A stretch of DNA of 9,082 nucleotides from Chloroflexota bacterium (GTDB lineage: Bacteria; Chloroflexota; Chloroflexia; Thermomicrobiales; UBA6265), in NCBI GenBank assembly GCA_019348515.1, contig JAHWJF010000101.1, positions 1 to 9,082 on the forward strand, read 5' to 3'. The notes beneath the pieces are model-generated. The model was not told the DNA's origin and ran no database searches. It saw only the letters and a list, made by a program, of their open reading frames with translations. A program made the position numbers and the translations under genes. Below are positions 1-6,451 of the stretch, one piece after another (positions within the stretch are counted from its first letter, which is position 1; every line of letters starts with the position of its first letter).

Positions 1-2
1 AG

Positions 3-173
3 GGACACCGCATCGCCCTGGAGGTAAGCAGCAGCAACTTCCCCCGCTTCGACCGCAATCTCAACACCGGCCACGAGCTCGGCGCGGACGCCGAGATGTT
101 GCCCGCCGTGCAGACCATTTTTCACGACGCCGAGCACCCTTCTCGATTGGTGCTACCGATCGTGCCGCGGTAA
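3..173 (+). CDS. CocE/NonD family (S15) hydrolase, C-terminal end (partial)
   Basis: The reading frame is open from the left edge and codes for the last 56 residues of a protein. The segment reads like the end of the C-terminal jelly-roll domain of X-Pro dipeptidyl-peptidase/CocE hydrolases: it contains SSSNFPRFDRNLNTG, then QTIFHDAEHPSRLVLPIVPR, then the stop. In this family that phrase is the closing part of the non-catalytic beta-sandwich, and the catalytic Ser-Asp-His triad lies upstream, outside the window. Members hydrolyse ester or amide bonds of small acyl substrates, but the substrate cannot be told from this end. A perfect hairpin begins 43 bases after the stop. Family assignment is confident; exact enzyme activity is not. 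Confidence 0.88.
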   Translation, partial: GHRIALEVSSSNFPRFDRNLNTGHELGADAEMLPAVQTIFHDAEHPSRLVLPIVPR

Positions 174-215
174 GCGTGGAATTCCCGTTCTCTATGTGCT
201 TTGTGGAAAGCAGGA

Positions 216-240
216 AGGGCCGGGAGAAATTCCCGGCCCT
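216..240. terminator. Bidirectional hairpin terminator between convergent reading frames
   Basis: A perfect 10-bp stem (AGGGCCGGGA / TCCCGGCCCT) closes a 5-base GAAAT loop. It lies 43 bases after the hydrolase stop on the plus strand and 24 bases after the stop of the minus-strand frame ending at 264. The flanks are only weakly T-rich (CTTGTC on plus, TCCTGCTTTCC on minus), so termination is inferred from the stem and the convergent position. Confidence 0.65.
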
Positions 241-263
241 CTTGTCATGGTGGTTTGTGTCCG

Positions 264-500
264 CTACGCCGTCGGGGTGCCCACCATATCCGGCTCGATC
301 AGCCCCAGCATGATCTGTTCGTCAATCAGCCAGCGGCCGTCCTCGTCCACGAACTCCCAGTAGAAGCGAGACGGCCCGGGCGGCTCCGCAAATGGATCCT
401 GAACGGAGTTGTCGTTCGCTGCCGAATCATGCAGTTTTTTCGATCTGGCTTTCTCCCAGCGACTTTCCAGATCAGGGTGCTCGCGTCCTCGCGCAACTCC
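264..500 (-). pseudogene. Probable remnant of an NTF2/SnoaL-like protein, no start codon
   Basis: The minus-strand frame is open for 78 codons from a TGA at 501-503 to the TAG at 264-266. It has no ATG, GTG or TTG suited to starting it. The last ~45 residues look like genuine protein: RFYWEFVDEDGRWLIDEQ followed by IMLGLIEPDMVGTPTA resembles the closing beta-strands of NTF2/SnoaL-like secreted or lipoprotein domains. The part upstream (GREHPDLESRWEKARSKKLH) is less convincing. A different minus frame covers 326-535 and could carry an older N-terminal part, which would imply a frameshift. I read this as a 5'-truncated or frameshifted gene ending at the shared terminator. A live gene with an unusual start cannot be excluded. 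Confidence 0.4.
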
Positions 501-678
501 TCAGCCCGACGCATCCGCACGCCCGAGGCCGGCACACGATCTCCCGCCTAGGGCAATGTGGTTATCGAGCTGCTGTTGGCTCAGCGGGTGGTCCAACGGC
601 GGTTGATATCCAGGATGCGGGACCCCTTTACTCGATCGTATTGACAGCCATGATGGGCGCGCCGAGGCTCTGATCGAT

Positions 679-945
679 TCACGCATCTCGCGAGATCTTC
701 GGTTCTTCTGCTGCAATCGTTGGTTCGCCCGATCGCGCTTGCCGTTCGCGGTCCCGCTGCTGACTGGATTGCTCCCACTCCCGGTCCTCAGCTGTCATGC
801 CGCTACGACGCCGATCTTCACGTTGACTGACCTGTTCCCCGGCAGATGAGGCTCGCCGCTCATCCTCCTCCATGAGCTTGCGGCCTTTGGTCCTGGCTTT
901 CTGGAAGAACTGTGTCACCTGCGTCAAACGCTCGCGAAGTCCCAT
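679..945 (-). CDS. Small highly charged hydrophilic protein, unknown function
   Basis: This encodes 88 residues. The start is well fixed by an AAAGGAGGA Shine-Dalgarno (plus positions 952-960) 6 bases before ATG. Residues 1-27 (MGLRERLTQVTQFFQKARTK and on) could form an amphipathic helix. Residues 28-73 are dominated by Glu, Asp, Arg, Gln and Ser and have no hydrophobic core, so a disordered or extended helical tail is likely. There is no signal peptide, membrane segment, Cys pair or recognised domain. The gene stands alone, with no gene for about 390 bases on its upstream side. I cannot assign a function; the strong ribosome site and the composition argue that it is a real gene. Confidence 0.68.
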   Translation of the reverse strand: MGLRERLTQVTQFFQKARTKGRKLMEEDERRASSAGEQVSQREDRRRSGMTAEDREWEQSSQQRDRERQARSGEPTIAAEEPKISRDA

Positions 946-960
946 AACCAGTCCTCCTTT

Positions 961-1335
961 GGCTCTAGGCTATCGGCGACAGTCTCCGCCAGCCTCGTGC
1001 CCATCGGTAGAATGAATGCAATTCCTGGGCCGAGACACCTCTAATCCGGCTTGCACCTCCACCGATCCAGTGTCGCGCCCGTTTCTGCCCTGGAGTCGCC
1101 TTTATCACCTGGTGAGAGAGTACCCTCGTCACCGGACCGAGGGGTGGGTTTGCCGCACCAATGGGTGCTCCCGCGCTCCGGGGATCAACTCACGCCGTGC
1201 TTGGGGATCGGTCTCGTTCGACCTGCCTAACCCTGTCTACTGGCGGGCTGGACACGATCGTGGTCCAGCCGCCGGACGGTGTCGATTACCTCCGAGGTCA
1301 TTGCCTGGGGGCGCGGTGCGCCGTATCGTCAGGAC
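961..1335. other. Intergenic region between divergent genes, with palindromes
   Basis: This is 375 bases between the divergently oriented small charged protein and the XRE regulator. I see no convincing gene; the frames that cross it lack ribosome sites and family resemblance. It holds a weak inverted repeat at 1124-1142 (CCTCG/CGAGG), a long near-perfect palindrome at 1242-1273, and a short palindrome GGCGC-GGT-GCGCC at 1310-1322 that ends 13 bases before the XRE start. Confidence 0.55.
1242..1273. promoter_or_regulatory. Near-perfect palindrome upstream of the XRE regulator, candidate operator
   Basis: The arms GGCTGGA and TCCAGCC flank a self-complementary 10-mer, CACGATCGTG (1253-1262). 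One extra base falls between the core and the right arm, and the match extends outward to GGC/GCC with a second single-base bulge. The element is 62 bases upstream of the regulator's ATG. Regulators of the XRE class commonly bind dyad sites near their own promoters, so autoregulation is a reasonable inference. A structured 5' leader is the alternative. Confidence 0.45.
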
Positions 1336-2169
1336 ATGGCAACGACGATCGACAGAGGAATCACGCGGCCGATCGGGGATCTCCTGCGGGAGTGGCGAGA
1401 GCGGCGGCGGCTGAGCCAGCTGGCCCTCGCCCTTGATGCGGACGTCTCGACGCGGCACCTCAGCTTCCTCGAGACGGGACGGGCGCGGCCGAGCCGGGAG
1501 ATGCTGCTGCGGTTGACCGAGCGGCTGGATGTTCCCTTACGCGAGCGCAACACCATGCTGCTCGCGGCCGGCTTCGCCCCGGCCTATCCCGAGCGCGATC
1601 TTGATGATCCCGCGCTCGAGGTGGCACGGGCGGCCGTCGACCGGGTGCTGCTCGGGCACGAGCCGTTCCCCGCAATGGCGGTCGATCGCTATTGGACCCT
1701 GATCGCCGCCAATCGCATCGTTCCGGCGCTGCTCACCGGCGCCGCGCCGGAGTTGCTCCGGTCGCCGGTCAACGTCCTGCGCCTGAGCCTGCACCAGGAA
1801 GGGTTGGCGCCGCGCATCGCGAATCTCCCTGAGTGGCGGGCGCATCTCCTGGCGCGACTGTCTCGCCAGGTGGAAATCACCGCCGATCCGCGGTTAGCGG
1901 AACTCCTCCAGGAGTTACAGAGCTATCCGGGAAACCTGGATACGAAGGGTGTGGACGAACCCGTCTCACTATTGGTGGCGGTGCCGTTGCGTCTCCGCAC
2001 CGAGCACGGCCTCCTGTCGCTCCTCAGCACGACGATGGTCTTCGGCACGCCGGTAGACGTGACCCTCGCCGAGCTGGCAATCGAAGCGTTCTTTCCCGCC
2101 GACGCCGCAACCGCCGGTCTATTGCAGCGCTTCGCCCCGGAGAAGGTGAATCGCCACGGAGGCAACTAA
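1336..2169 (+). CDS. XRE-family transcriptional regulator with MmyB-like ligand-binding domain
   Basis: This encodes 277 residues, the usual length for this family. Residues ~10-65 form the Cro/C1-type helix-turn-helix: LLREWRERRRLSQLALAL, then DVSTRHLSFLETGRARPSRE, then the LTERLDVPLRERNTMLLAAGFAP phrase typical of MmyB-like regulators. Residues ~95-270 are the MmyB-like PAS-type domain, with FPAMAVDRYWTLIAANR near its start and STTMVFGTPVDVTLAELAIEAFFPAD near its end. The domain is thought to bind fatty-acid-like or other hydrophobic ligands in related proteins. I chose ATG at 1336 because related proteins begin about 12 residues before the HTH; the in-frame ATG at 1279 would add 19 residues of unlikely sequence. 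The ribosome site is weak (AGGA directly before the start). Such genes often sit next to an oxidoreductase they control, but none is present here. Confidence 0.92.
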   Translation: MATTIDRGITRPIGDLLREWRERRRLSQLALALDADVSTRHLSFLETGRARPSREMLLRLTERLDVPLRERNTMLLAAGFAPAYPERDLDDPALEVARAAVDRVLLGHEPFPAMAVDRYWTLIAANRIVPALLTGAAPELLRSPVNVLRLSLHQEGLAPRIANLPEWRAHLLARLSRQVEITADPRLAELLQELQSYPGNLDTKGVDEPVSLLVAVPLRLRTEHGLLSLLSTTMVFGTPVDVTLAELAIEAFFPADAATAGLLQRFAPEKVNRHGGN

Positions 2170-2183
2170 TGCATCGGGCGAAA

Positions 2184-2273
2184 GTCGGGTCATTCTGAGC
2201 GCGAGCGAAGAATCTCGTATGCCCGGTACGCGAGGTATCAGACGAGATCCTTCGTTCCTCAGGATGACCCGAC
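2184..2273. repeat. Long imperfect inverted repeat, probable dispersed palindromic element
   Basis: The outer arms GTCGGGTCATTCTGAG (2184-2199) and CTCAGGATGACCCGAC (2258-2273) pair with one wobble. The inner arms GCGAAGAATCTCGT (2205-2218) and ACGAGATCCTTCG (2242-2254) also pair well, leaving a loop of about 23 bases. The GTCATTCTGAGCG...GAAGAATCTCGT pattern resembles dispersed palindromic repeats seen in many bacterial genomes; copy number here cannot be tested. It begins 14 bases after the XRE stop and may act as that gene's terminator. Confidence 0.72.
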
Positions 2274-2347
2274 TCCTGAACACCGCGCTAATGTCGGCGC
2301 AATCCTCTCTCGAGGTCTAGATCGTGCACCTGCAGGAGGTCATTCAG

Positions 2348-2767
2348 ATGAATATCTTCTTGAATCTCGATTCGAGCTGGGCAAATCCGGCCGCCGTCGC
2401 GCTGATGATCGCCGGGCTCTTGCTCATGGTGCGTGGCCTTCGCGGTGGCCGTGATGGGGCCCGCGCTCTGCTCGGTCAGCGCACCGACATGCTGAGCCGG
2501 ATCGAGGGGTTCCGCCTGACCGTCTTCGGGTTGGTGTTGATCGGTGTCGGCGCGGCGGTGATGTGGCAGGCGAGATGGCTGCTGCTCCTGGCCCTCGGCA
2601 TCGGATTCGTCGAGATCCTGGAATCGAGCACGTTGATCGCCGTCTGGAAGTGGGGCCGGCGGACGGAGAGTGGCCAGACTACCACCCTGAGGCCGTCCGC
2701 TCCCCGCTCTCCTCAGCCAACAGGGAGTCGGGACACGGTTGTCGCACTCCCAGAGAGTCTGGGGTGA
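2348..2767 (+). CDS. Small membrane protein with three predicted transmembrane segments, unknown function
   Basis: This encodes 139 residues. The ATG at 2348 is chosen because a strong AGGAGGT site (2334-2340) lies 7 bases before it; an earlier in-frame GTG at 2324 would sit upstream of that site. Hydrophobic segments are at about residues 13-30 (NPAAVALMIAGLLLMVRG), 54-73 (GFRLTVFGLVLIGVGAAVMW) and 76-100 (a longer stretch rich in Leu, Ile and Val). A basic loop (RGLRGGRDGARALLGQR) follows the first, which suggests it faces the cytoplasm. The C-terminal 37 residues are Ser/Thr/Pro-rich and probably disordered. I do not recognise the family. The gene stands alone, convergent with the secreted protein that ends at 2813. 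Confidence 0.78.
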   Translation: MNIFLNLDSSWANPAAVALMIAGLLLMVRGLRGGRDGARALLGQRTDMLSRIEGFRLTVFGLVLIGVGAAVMWQARWLLLLALGIGFVEILESSTLIAVWKWGRRTESGQTTTLRPSAPRSPQPTGSRDTVVALPESLG

Positions 2768-2812
2768 CGTGCGTCGATTGCGAGACCGCGGGAGCCAGCC
2801 CCCAGGGTCACC

Positions 2813-3295
2813 TCACTCCTTACAGGGCAGAATGCACTCAACGCCACCTGAGACGACAGGAATGCACTGTTCCGCGCCCTGGCACTCCCCGCACGTCCCC
2901 GTCGCGAGGAACCGTCCATTGATCCTGGTGCAGATCTTCTGATTCGTAGAGTCGGTTCGGCAGGCGCACATGTTCCCCTCTGGGTCGGCCCCGCACTCAG
3001 CGGCGGCGGCGCAGGTCTGTAGAACCGGGGGCGTCGTGCCCGGGGTGTTCCCGTTCCCCGTGTCACTCCCTTTGCCGCCCTTCTTGCCACGCTTCTTGCC
3101 GCCGTTCTTCTTTCGCTTGCCTTTCGCCGCGGCCTCCTGAGACCTCGAGGCGGTACCGAGCACCCCTGTTGCCAGAGAGGCCGCCAGGAGGCCAAACACC
3201 TGTCGTCGGTGGTGACGGCAATCCAACGTCCGCGTCAATGTATCGAATGCGGCGGCGTGGATGTCTACGGACGACTCGATGCGCGTGATGGCCAT
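2813..3295 (-). CDS. Secreted Cys-rich protein with Tat-like signal and Lys/Gly linker
   Basis: This encodes 160 residues in a modular layout. Residues 14-29 carry the FDTLTRTL phrase. A twin-arginine motif follows (RRQVFG at 30-35), then a hydrophobic stretch (residues 36-49), then an AAA site before Lys58. Residues 58-76 are almost pure Lys, Arg and Gly, residues 77-90 are a Gly/Asn/Thr/Pro spacer, and residues 95-158 hold ten cysteines in a compact pattern suited to five disulfides. This arrangement (FDxLxR, RRxxF, hydrophobic, Lys-rich linker, Cys-rich end) is typical of small exported proteins from Thermomicrobia. Export by Tat and anchoring of the basic linker to a charged envelope polymer are inferences. 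The start has AGGAAGAG 6 bases upstream of ATG. Ligand or enzyme activity is unknown. Confidence 0.82.
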   Translation of the reverse strand: MAITRIESSVDIHAAAFDTLTRTLDCRHHRRQVFGLLAASLATGVLGTASRSQEAAAKGKRKKNGGKKRGKKGGKGSDTGNGNTPGTTPPVLQTCAAAAECGADPEGNMCACRTDSTNQKICTRINGRFLATGTCGECQGAEQCIPVVSGGVECILPCKE

Positions 3296-3323
3296 AATTT
3301 TCTCTTCCTGTCGTGCTGTCTCT

Positions 3324-3417
3324 CCTCCGGAACCTCCGGAACTGATCCCAGCTTAGAGGTTCGTCTGGCCTCCCGCGGTCAAAACGGGAGCAGGAGGGCT
3401 GTCAACTTGGTGACAGC
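3324..3417. promoter_or_regulatory. Upstream region of the Cys-rich gene: tandem 9-mer and two hairpins
   Basis: Three signals lie upstream (on the minus strand) of the start at 3295. The first is an exact tandem duplication of CCTCCGGAA (3324-3341), 28 bases from the start codon. The second is an inverted repeat CTCCCG/CGGGAG (3370-3390). The third is GCTGTCA/TGACAGC (3398-3417). Tandem direct repeats of this size are often binding sites for response regulators. No clear -10/-35 pair was found, so the regulatory role is inferred. Confidence 0.35.
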
Positions 3418-3517
3418 GGAAGAGGTGGAGCCGCCCCGCATCTCAAATTAGCTGAGAACCAATACCACCCCGGGAAGAGGGCAGAACCACTCCGCCCCCC
3501 AGGGAGCACAAGAAGAA

Positions 3518-3544
3518 ACGCCTGCCAGAGCTTCTGGCAGGCGT
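3518..3544 (-). terminator. Intrinsic terminator of the SRPBCC gene
   Basis: A perfect 12-bp stem (ACGCCTGCCAGA / TCTGGCAGGCGT) closes a 3-base loop. On the minus strand it is followed by TTTCTTCTTG. It starts 24 bases after the stop at 3569, which is the classical position and form of a rho-independent terminator. Confidence 0.85.
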
Positions 3545-3568
3545 CCGTATTTCCACGCAAATAGCGGC

Positions 3569-4051
3569 TTAGAAGTTGCTCGCGCCGCTCTCGACCGTTC
3601 CGCCCTGGATCTCGCCGCGCCAGGCGCCGGTCGCCCGCCCGCGGTCCTCGATGAAGGACTTGAACCGTTCCAGGTCGCCTTGAACTCGCCGGTCCACGGC
3701 GCCGATCTTATCGCCAACGGTTTCGACGATCCCCTCCGGTTCGTAGCCGATCACCGCGGTGACCCGGGTGCTGTCCGCTCCCATGGGCGTAAACCGGATG
3801 GTGCCGGAGTTCTCGGCGCCACTTGTGCTGGTCCAGGCCACCATCTGATCGGGGATCTGGTCAGTGATCACCGCATCCCACTCTTCCGTCTTGCCGGCGA
3901 TCGTCGCCCGCCAGTGCAGCCGCGTGTCGTCGAGCTGCCGAACCTCCTCGACGCCTTCCATGAACTGGGGGAATTCTTCGAACTGCGTCCACTGGTTGTA
4001 GACCGTGCGGACCGGTAGGTTTACTTCGATCGACTTTTCCACACTTGCCAT
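3569..4051 (-). CDS. SRPBCC-family (cyclase/dehydrase, START-like) protein
   Basis: This encodes 160 residues, one complete SRPBCC fold. Diagnostic phrases are VEKSIEVNLPVRTVYNQWTQ then FEEFPQFMEGVEEVRQLDD (residues 4-42), LHWRATIAGKTEEWDAVITD (45-64), QMVAWTSTSGAENSGTIRFTP (69-89) and a long C-terminal helix with ERFKSFIEDRG. The fold makes a deep hydrophobic cavity; members bind lipids, polyketides or other hydrophobic molecules, and many are uncharacterised. The C-terminal ATGAWRGEIQGG tail is common in this stand-alone actinobacterial/chloroflexal type, which often behaves as an accessory or stress-linked protein. The start has GAGGGG 7 bases upstream of ATG, and the gene ends at a strong terminator. 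It is a single-gene unit. The ligand cannot be predicted. Confidence 0.92.
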   Translation of the reverse strand: MASVEKSIEVNLPVRTVYNQWTQFEEFPQFMEGVEEVRQLDDTRLHWRATIAGKTEEWDAVITDQIPDQMVAWTSTSGAENSGTIRFTPMGADSTRVTAVIGYEPEGIVETVGDKIGAVDRRVQGDLERFKSFIEDRGRATGAWRGEIQGGTVESGASNF

Positions 4052-4363
4052 GAATATCCCCTCTCGTCGTACTCATTTCGAGCGGTAAACCATCCGCGGC
4101 ACATCCGCCGGATTCAGCATCCGCGTGCCGCTCCGCGAGCGGAGACCGCTACCAATTCCCTAGCACAAACGCGGCCAAGCGGTGTCCGATTGGTCGCAGG
4201 GACGACGAACGCCGAGTTTCGATTTCGGATGATCGGTACTGGCACGGCCAACACCCGCTTTGACCCTGCTTCCAATGCAACGGATCCTGGAGGGGGGACT
4301 TACGGCTAGCCTCGGCAGCTGGCTCCAATGGTAAAGAATCCACTGCCCCCGTCTCCCCAGAAG

Positions 4364-4399
4364 TTCAAACTCTTCAAATCCTTCAAACCCTTCGATCAC
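4364..4399. repeat. Period-9 tandem repeat TTCAAANNC, four copies
   Basis: There are three clean units in a row, TTCAAACTC, TTCAAATCC and TTCAAACCC, followed by a diverged fourth, TTCGATCAC. A 9-base period is a multiple of three, so on the minus strand it would read as a Phe-Glu-Gly/Glu tripeptide repeat. I see no supporting gene there. Confidence 0.6.
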
Positions 4400-4404
4400 G
4401 CCTT

Positions 4405-4426
4405 CGGCTGCCGGCATCGGCAGCCG
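4405..4426. promoter_or_regulatory. Hairpin just before the MFS reading frame
   Basis: A perfect 9-bp stem (CGGCTGCCG / CGGCAGCCG) with a GCAT loop ends 4 bases before the GTG at 4431. Paired in mRNA it would obstruct a ribosome starting at that GTG. This is one reason to doubt the start, or to suspect a leader element. Confidence 0.45.
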
Positions 4427-4430
4427 GGCG

Positions 4431-5765
4431 GTGACCACCCCCTTCCCGAGCCGGGGCGGCAGCAAGACCTCCCAGTCACATCGCGCCCTGACCTCTCAAT
4501 GCGACAATGCGTTCCGCTGCTCGCTGATACCCGTTTTACCGGAGTCCGCCGCCATTCCACCCCTGACCGAAACCGCCGCCTACGTCCGTGATCGACGCAC
4601 CTGGGCGGCCTACCTCCTGCTCGGCTTGTTCGCTTATCTCGAGACCACGATCGGTCCAGCGATGCCTTTCCTGCGCGCTGAGCTCGGGCTCGGGTATGCC
4701 GTCGCCAGCCTGCATTTTTCTGCCTTCGCAGCCGGCGCCATCGGCGTTGGTCTGACAGGGGAGCGGTGGGTGCGCCGCGTCGGCCGGCATTGGTCACTGT
4801 GGGGCGGGCTCGGCGGCATGACCGCGGGGGCGTTGCTCATCGCCTTCAGTCCCAGCGTCATCGGCACGATCCTCGGTGCGCTAGTCATGGGGGTGTTTGG
4901 GACGCTCTCGCTCATGGTCAACCAGGCCATCCTCTCGGATCTGCACGGTGCCCAGCGCACGATCGCCCTGACCGAATCGAACGTGGTCGCAACTTCGGCC
5001 GCGGTCACCGCGCCGCTCCTCATTGGTGGGTTTGCCGCGATGGGTTTAGGGTGGCAGACAGCCCTGGTGCTGCCGGTGCCGTGCGCGGCACTGCTGTGGT
5101 GGACCTTTCGCGGCGCGCGTTTTCCCCAGAGTCTGCCGCTCGAGGACAGCCACGCCGGTGGTCAACGGCTCCCGGCCACGTTCTGGGTGCTCTGCCTGGT
5201 GCTCTTCCTGGTCGCCGCGGTCGAGTGGTGTATGGCGTATTGGGGAGCCGACTTCCTGGCCTCCGTTGTCGGTCTCGATCGGGCGGCCGCGGCGACAGCC
5301 ATGACGCTCTTCTTCGTGGCGATGGCCGGGGGCCGGTTCATTGGATCACGCCTTGCGCGGCGGCACCCCAGCGTCAGCTTGCTCCTCGCGGCGATCGTGG
5401 TTGCGCTCTGCGGGTTTCTGCTGTTCTGGCTTGCGCCCGCGCCAGCCCCAAGTCTTGCCGGTCTCTTTCTGGCGGGTCTCGGGATCGCCAACTTCTATCC
5501 GTTGACGATAGCGGCGGCAACCGGTGCGGCGCCGCATCTGGTCGACCAGGCCACCGCTCGACTGGCCGTGGCCGGCGGTTTGGCGCTCCTGACCGCTCCG
5601 CTTGCGGTGGGGGCGCTGTCGGATGCCGCCGATATGCGCTGGGGATTCGGCATTGTGGCGCCGTTGCTCATGCTGGCGTTCGTCAGTCTCCTCTCGGCTC
5701 GCTGGCTCACCCCGCGCGCGCAATCGTCAACAGCGATCTCGGCACTACCGCCCACGAGCTTCTGA
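4431..5765 (+). CDS. Major facilitator superfamily (MFS) transporter, start uncertain
   Basis: This encodes up to 444 residues with about 12 transmembrane helices, a normal MFS size once the tail at the front is discounted. TM1 begins near residue 57 (TWAAYLLLGLFAYLETTIGP). The loop between TM2 and TM3 carries a motif-A-like phrase, GERWVRRVGRH (residues 110-120), and a matching one follows TM8 (GGRFIGSRLARRHPS). Helices are rich in Gly, Ala and Leu throughout. The substrate is unknown; the sequence fits the poorly characterised MFS_1 group and is probably an exporter. The first ~50 residues are Ser/Thr/Pro-rich and unlike a transporter. The only standard start in frame before TM1 is GTG at 4431, which has no Shine-Dalgarno and sits 4 bases after a hairpin. 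Either the start is non-canonical and further downstream (near YVRDRRTW, residue 51), or the 5' end has been altered. There is no operon partner. Confidence 0.88.
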   Translation: MTTPFPSRGGSKTSQSHRALTSQCDNAFRCSLIPVLPESAAIPPLTETAAYVRDRRTWAAYLLLGLFAYLETTIGPAMPFLRAELGLGYAVASLHFSAFAAGAIGVGLTGERWVRRVGRHWSLWGGLGGMTAGALLIAFSPSVIGTILGALVMGVFGTLSLMVNQAILSDLHGAQRTIALTESNVVATSAAVTAPLLIGGFAAMGLGWQTALVLPVPCAALLWWTFRGARFPQSLPLEDSHAGGQRLPATFWVLCLVLFLVAAVEWCMAYWGADFLASVVGLDRAAAATAMTLFFVAMAGGRFIGSRLARRHPSVSLLLAAIVVALCGFLLFWLAPAPAPSLAGLFLAGLGIANFYPLTIAAATGAAPHLVDQATARLAVAGGLALLTAPLAVGALSDAADMRWGFGIVAPLLMLAFVSLLSARWLTPRAQSSTAISALPPTSF

Positions 5766-6451
5766 ACCCGGCGCTCGACCTCCTCCCGGACCACAGCAGT
5801 CCTCGTGGGAATGCGTGTTCGCTGGAGCCGACATGTGCTCCCCCTTTCGTCACGTTTTCCGCCTCGGCTCACCGCAAAGCGGCACGATTTGCGTTCCTCA
5901 TGCGTTGGGAATCCCAGATCGGGTGAGTTTCCGATCCGTCGATGTCCACGGTCGCGGCGGGCGAACGACATGGACGGGGCCGGCCCCAACAGGATGCCAG
6001 ATGTCCTTGTCGATCGCTCCCGGTTCCTTGAAGTGGCTCCTGTGCGCGTCTCTTCGGGGTGGCATCGACGCGGCGCCGTACGTGGGCAGCGAGCGTTGCC
6101 ACACGAGCAACCGGCTTCCCGGTGGTCGATGACCTCCGGTCCGGATTCGCTGGTGGACTGAACAGTCGTTGCCGAGATCCTGATCTCCCTTTGCAGACCC
6201 GGATTCTTGCACCGGTCGACAGGACAGACGGCTTCATGCCGAACCTGATAACGGTCGCGAGGGATGTTTGGGGAATCGGGTAGGAAGGATCGAGGGGGGA
6301 AATTGGCTGATCCACTGTCGGTGGATCCCGCCACCGGAGCGATCGCGCGGGTGGTGAACGCGACATCCACCGGGTGGACATCGATGACCGAGCACACGCG
6401 CTGGATGGGGTGATCCGCCGTGTCCACGACGTAAGAGTGAGGAGCGAGAAC
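5766..6451. other. Long region without a convincing gene
   Basis: This is 686 bases between the MFS stop and the first glycine-rich gene. Frames are open on both strands, as expected at this GC content, but none has a ribosome site or family resemblance. Visible structure is a GGGGCCGGCCCC palindrome (5976-5987), an inverted repeat GATCCAC/GTGGATC (6309-6327) and TCCACC-G-GGTGGA (6366-6378). The last two lie 75-145 bases before the glycine-rich gene and are the best candidates for control sites. Confidence 0.5.
6422..6451 (+). promoter_or_regulatory. Conserved leader box and ribosome site of the first glycine-rich gene
   Basis: GTCCACGACG (6422-6431) ends exactly 20 bases before the GTG start. 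GAGGAG (6439-6444) follows, 7 bases from the start. The same 10-mer, the same 20-base gap and a matching GAGGAG precede the second paralog. Confidence 0.55.

Larger units (their letters stand above)
4052..4430. other. Intergenic region with short repeats and hairpins
   Basis: This lies between the divergent SRPBCC and MFS genes. It holds three CATCCGC copies (4091, 4102, 4118), a CTCCGC-GA-GCGGAG palindrome (4131-4144), a period-9 tandem repeat (4364-4399) and a 9-bp hairpin (4405-4426). A minus-strand frame at 4160-4465 is open, but it lacks a recognisable domain and is probably not a gene. Confidence 0.5.

Noticed and set aside
1016..1414. Plus-strand open frame of 132 codons upstream of the XRE gene
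   Set aside because: It has no ribosome site, overlaps the XRE start in another frame and has a shadow-like composition.
4364..4399. TTCAAATCC-type sequences considered as a tRNA T-loop
   Set aside because: There is no acceptor or anticodon stem around it, and the motif is part of a tandem repeat.
4420..4460. GGGTGGTCACCGC on the minus strand considered as a T-box antiterminator
   Set aside because: It differs from the UGGNACCGC core by an extra base, no aminoacyl-tRNA or amino-acid gene follows, and no specifier stem is visible.
4160..4465. Minus-strand open frame of 101 codons with a Phe-Glu-Gly repeat
   Set aside because: The start is a TTG, the repeat is explained by the period-9 DNA repeat, and the last half has no protein-like features. 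It might be a dispersed repeat rather than a gene.
4766..5926. Plus-strand open frame of 386 codons inside the MFS gene
   Set aside because: It is out of frame with the transporter, whose membrane helices and loop motifs are clear. The translation is Arg/Gly/Ser-rich with no domain.
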